Assembly: GCF_031143425.1 (NCBI RefSeq)
Contig: NW_027150021.1
Coordinates: 87,588-151,587, forward strand
Direction: 5' to 3'
DNA length: 64,000 nt
Origin: Pleurodeles waltl
Taxonomy: Eukaryota; Chordata; Amphibia; Caudata; Salamandridae
Below the pieces are notes generated by a model. It saw only the letters and a program-made list of their open reading frames with translations, did no database searches and was not told the origin of the DNA. This document shows, piece by piece, positions 63,185 to 64,000 of the stretch (position 1 is the first letter of the stretch; every line of letters begins with the position of its first letter). A program made the position numbers and the translations under genes.

Positions 63185-64000
63185 ATGTCTGGCACAGGCC
63201 AAACTGTTGATCTGTCCAAACTTGCTTATGATCACCTTAGCTGGAAAGGAGCAAGGAGTCTCTGCATTGAAAGAGGTTTAGGGGTAGGGAAGAATCTCTG
63301 TAGAGAACTGTTGGTTAATATGCTCATTGAACAAGATAAGACCAGAGTTGGCACTTCTTTTGAGAAATTAGCTGATGGTTCCCAATCTGACCCTGGGGAA
63401 CCCCTAGCAAAAGATTTAGAAGGGAAACTTCCTAGCCTGCCCATTAGCAGACCACCTAGCATAGCTGATACTGATGTAGAGTCACATCACAGTAATAGTG
63501 TTGCCTCACATCACAGTAAGAGTATTCCTTCTCATCATAGTAGAAGTGCTGTTTCTGTTAGCCAGGCTGTTAGAGTGCCATCTGTTAGGGACAGGTCTCC
63601 TTCTGTTCATTCTCACCATACTTCTGTTTCAAGGCATGTCCCACCCACCCACCCTGATGACAGAGTTTTAGAAAGGGAGCTCAATAGATTGAGAGTGGAA
63701 CAATCCAGACTGAAGCTCAAGAAGCAACAGCTGGATTTAGACAGGCAGTCATTAGAAATAGAAAAAGAAAGACAGAAAATTGGGTTAGAAACCCATGGTG
63801 GCAGCAGCAGTATTCCCCATAGTCATCCTGCAAGATAGCATGATTCTAGGAATCTGCATAAGATAGTTCCCCCTTATAAGGAGGGGGATGACATTAACAA
63901 GTGGTTTGCTGCACTTGAGAGGGCCTGTGTTGTACAGGATGTCCCTCAAAGACAGTGGGCTCCTATCCTATGGTTATCATTTAGTGGAAAGGGTAGGGAT
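63185..64000 (+). pseudogene. gag of element T, stop codon, runs off the window
   Basis: It starts MSGTGQTVDLSKLAYD. The SAP-like start differs from the other copies (GLGVGKNLCRELLVNMLIEQ). Four or five SHH-type repeats follow, then the coiled coil (VLERELNRLRVEQSRLKLKK). A TAG at 63836-63838 replaces the GAG of AKEHDS; homology continues in the same frame to the capsid region at the window end (WFAALERACVVQ). Whether the internal region is of the autonomous kind cannot be seen, but the B head predicts it. Confidence 0.85.

Overview
The window is almost entirely a nested pile of LTR retrotransposons of one Ty3/gypsy family. No host gene, tRNA, rRNA or CRISPR array is visible. Only about the first 2 kb is not part of this family, and it holds two fold-back repeats. 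The very long LTRs (about 3.0-3.15 kb), the density of self-nested copies and the vertebrate-type signals suggest a vertebrate with a giant, retroelement-rich genome. A salamander or newt is my best guess; this is inference and no database was searched.

Two linked kinds of element are present. The autonomous kind has an internal region of about 5.3 kb with one long gag-pol frame in the order Gag, zinc knuckle, protease, integrase, reverse transcriptase, RNase H. Integrase lies upstream of RT, as in the Gmr1-type group of deuterostome Ty3/gypsy elements and unlike most gypsy elements. Its LTRs begin TGTAGGAAAG ('B head'). The second kind has an internal region of about 2.95 kb that keeps Gag, zinc knuckle and protease. 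It lacks integrase, RT and RNase H and carries instead a tail of about 250 residues with a QHPC repeat. Its LTRs begin TGTGAGAAAG or TGTGAGAAGG ('A head'). It looks like a non-autonomous partner that must borrow enzymes from the autonomous kind.

Layout: 1-2021 flanking DNA with fold-back repeats. 2022-8234 minus-strand autonomous element Y, with 3' LTR and pol, truncated in protease. 8235-19596 plus-strand autonomous element E1, with a hybrid A/B 5' LTR, gag-pol and a B 3' LTR. 19597-21399 the 3' part of a non-autonomous element X. 21432-33613 non-autonomous element Z, with a solo LTR (25840-28922, duplication ACCAG) nested in its gag. 33614-33769 a stray LTR tail. 33770-33935 and 46271-46604 pieces of a minus-strand non-autonomous element M2. 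Inside M2 sits a solo LTR, S2 (33936-46270, duplication GGCAC). Inside S2 sits a complete, apparently very young minus-strand non-autonomous element N (35853-45099, duplication ACAGT). 46605-57899 plus-strand autonomous element W with both LTRs. 57900-59373 is probably the 5' LTR of M2. 59374-59928 is an integrase fragment of an older plus-strand element V. 59929-64000 is a B LTR and broken gag of element T, which runs off the window.

No copy has fully intact enzymes. Y has a stop codon and is truncated. E1 has a 1-nt deletion and an 8-nt duplication before RT. W has a frameshift in integrase and has lost the first catalytic Asp of RT. The LTRs share a chain of short perfect hairpins, a CRE site, a strong splice donor and acceptors, and a polyadenylation signal inside a palindrome.
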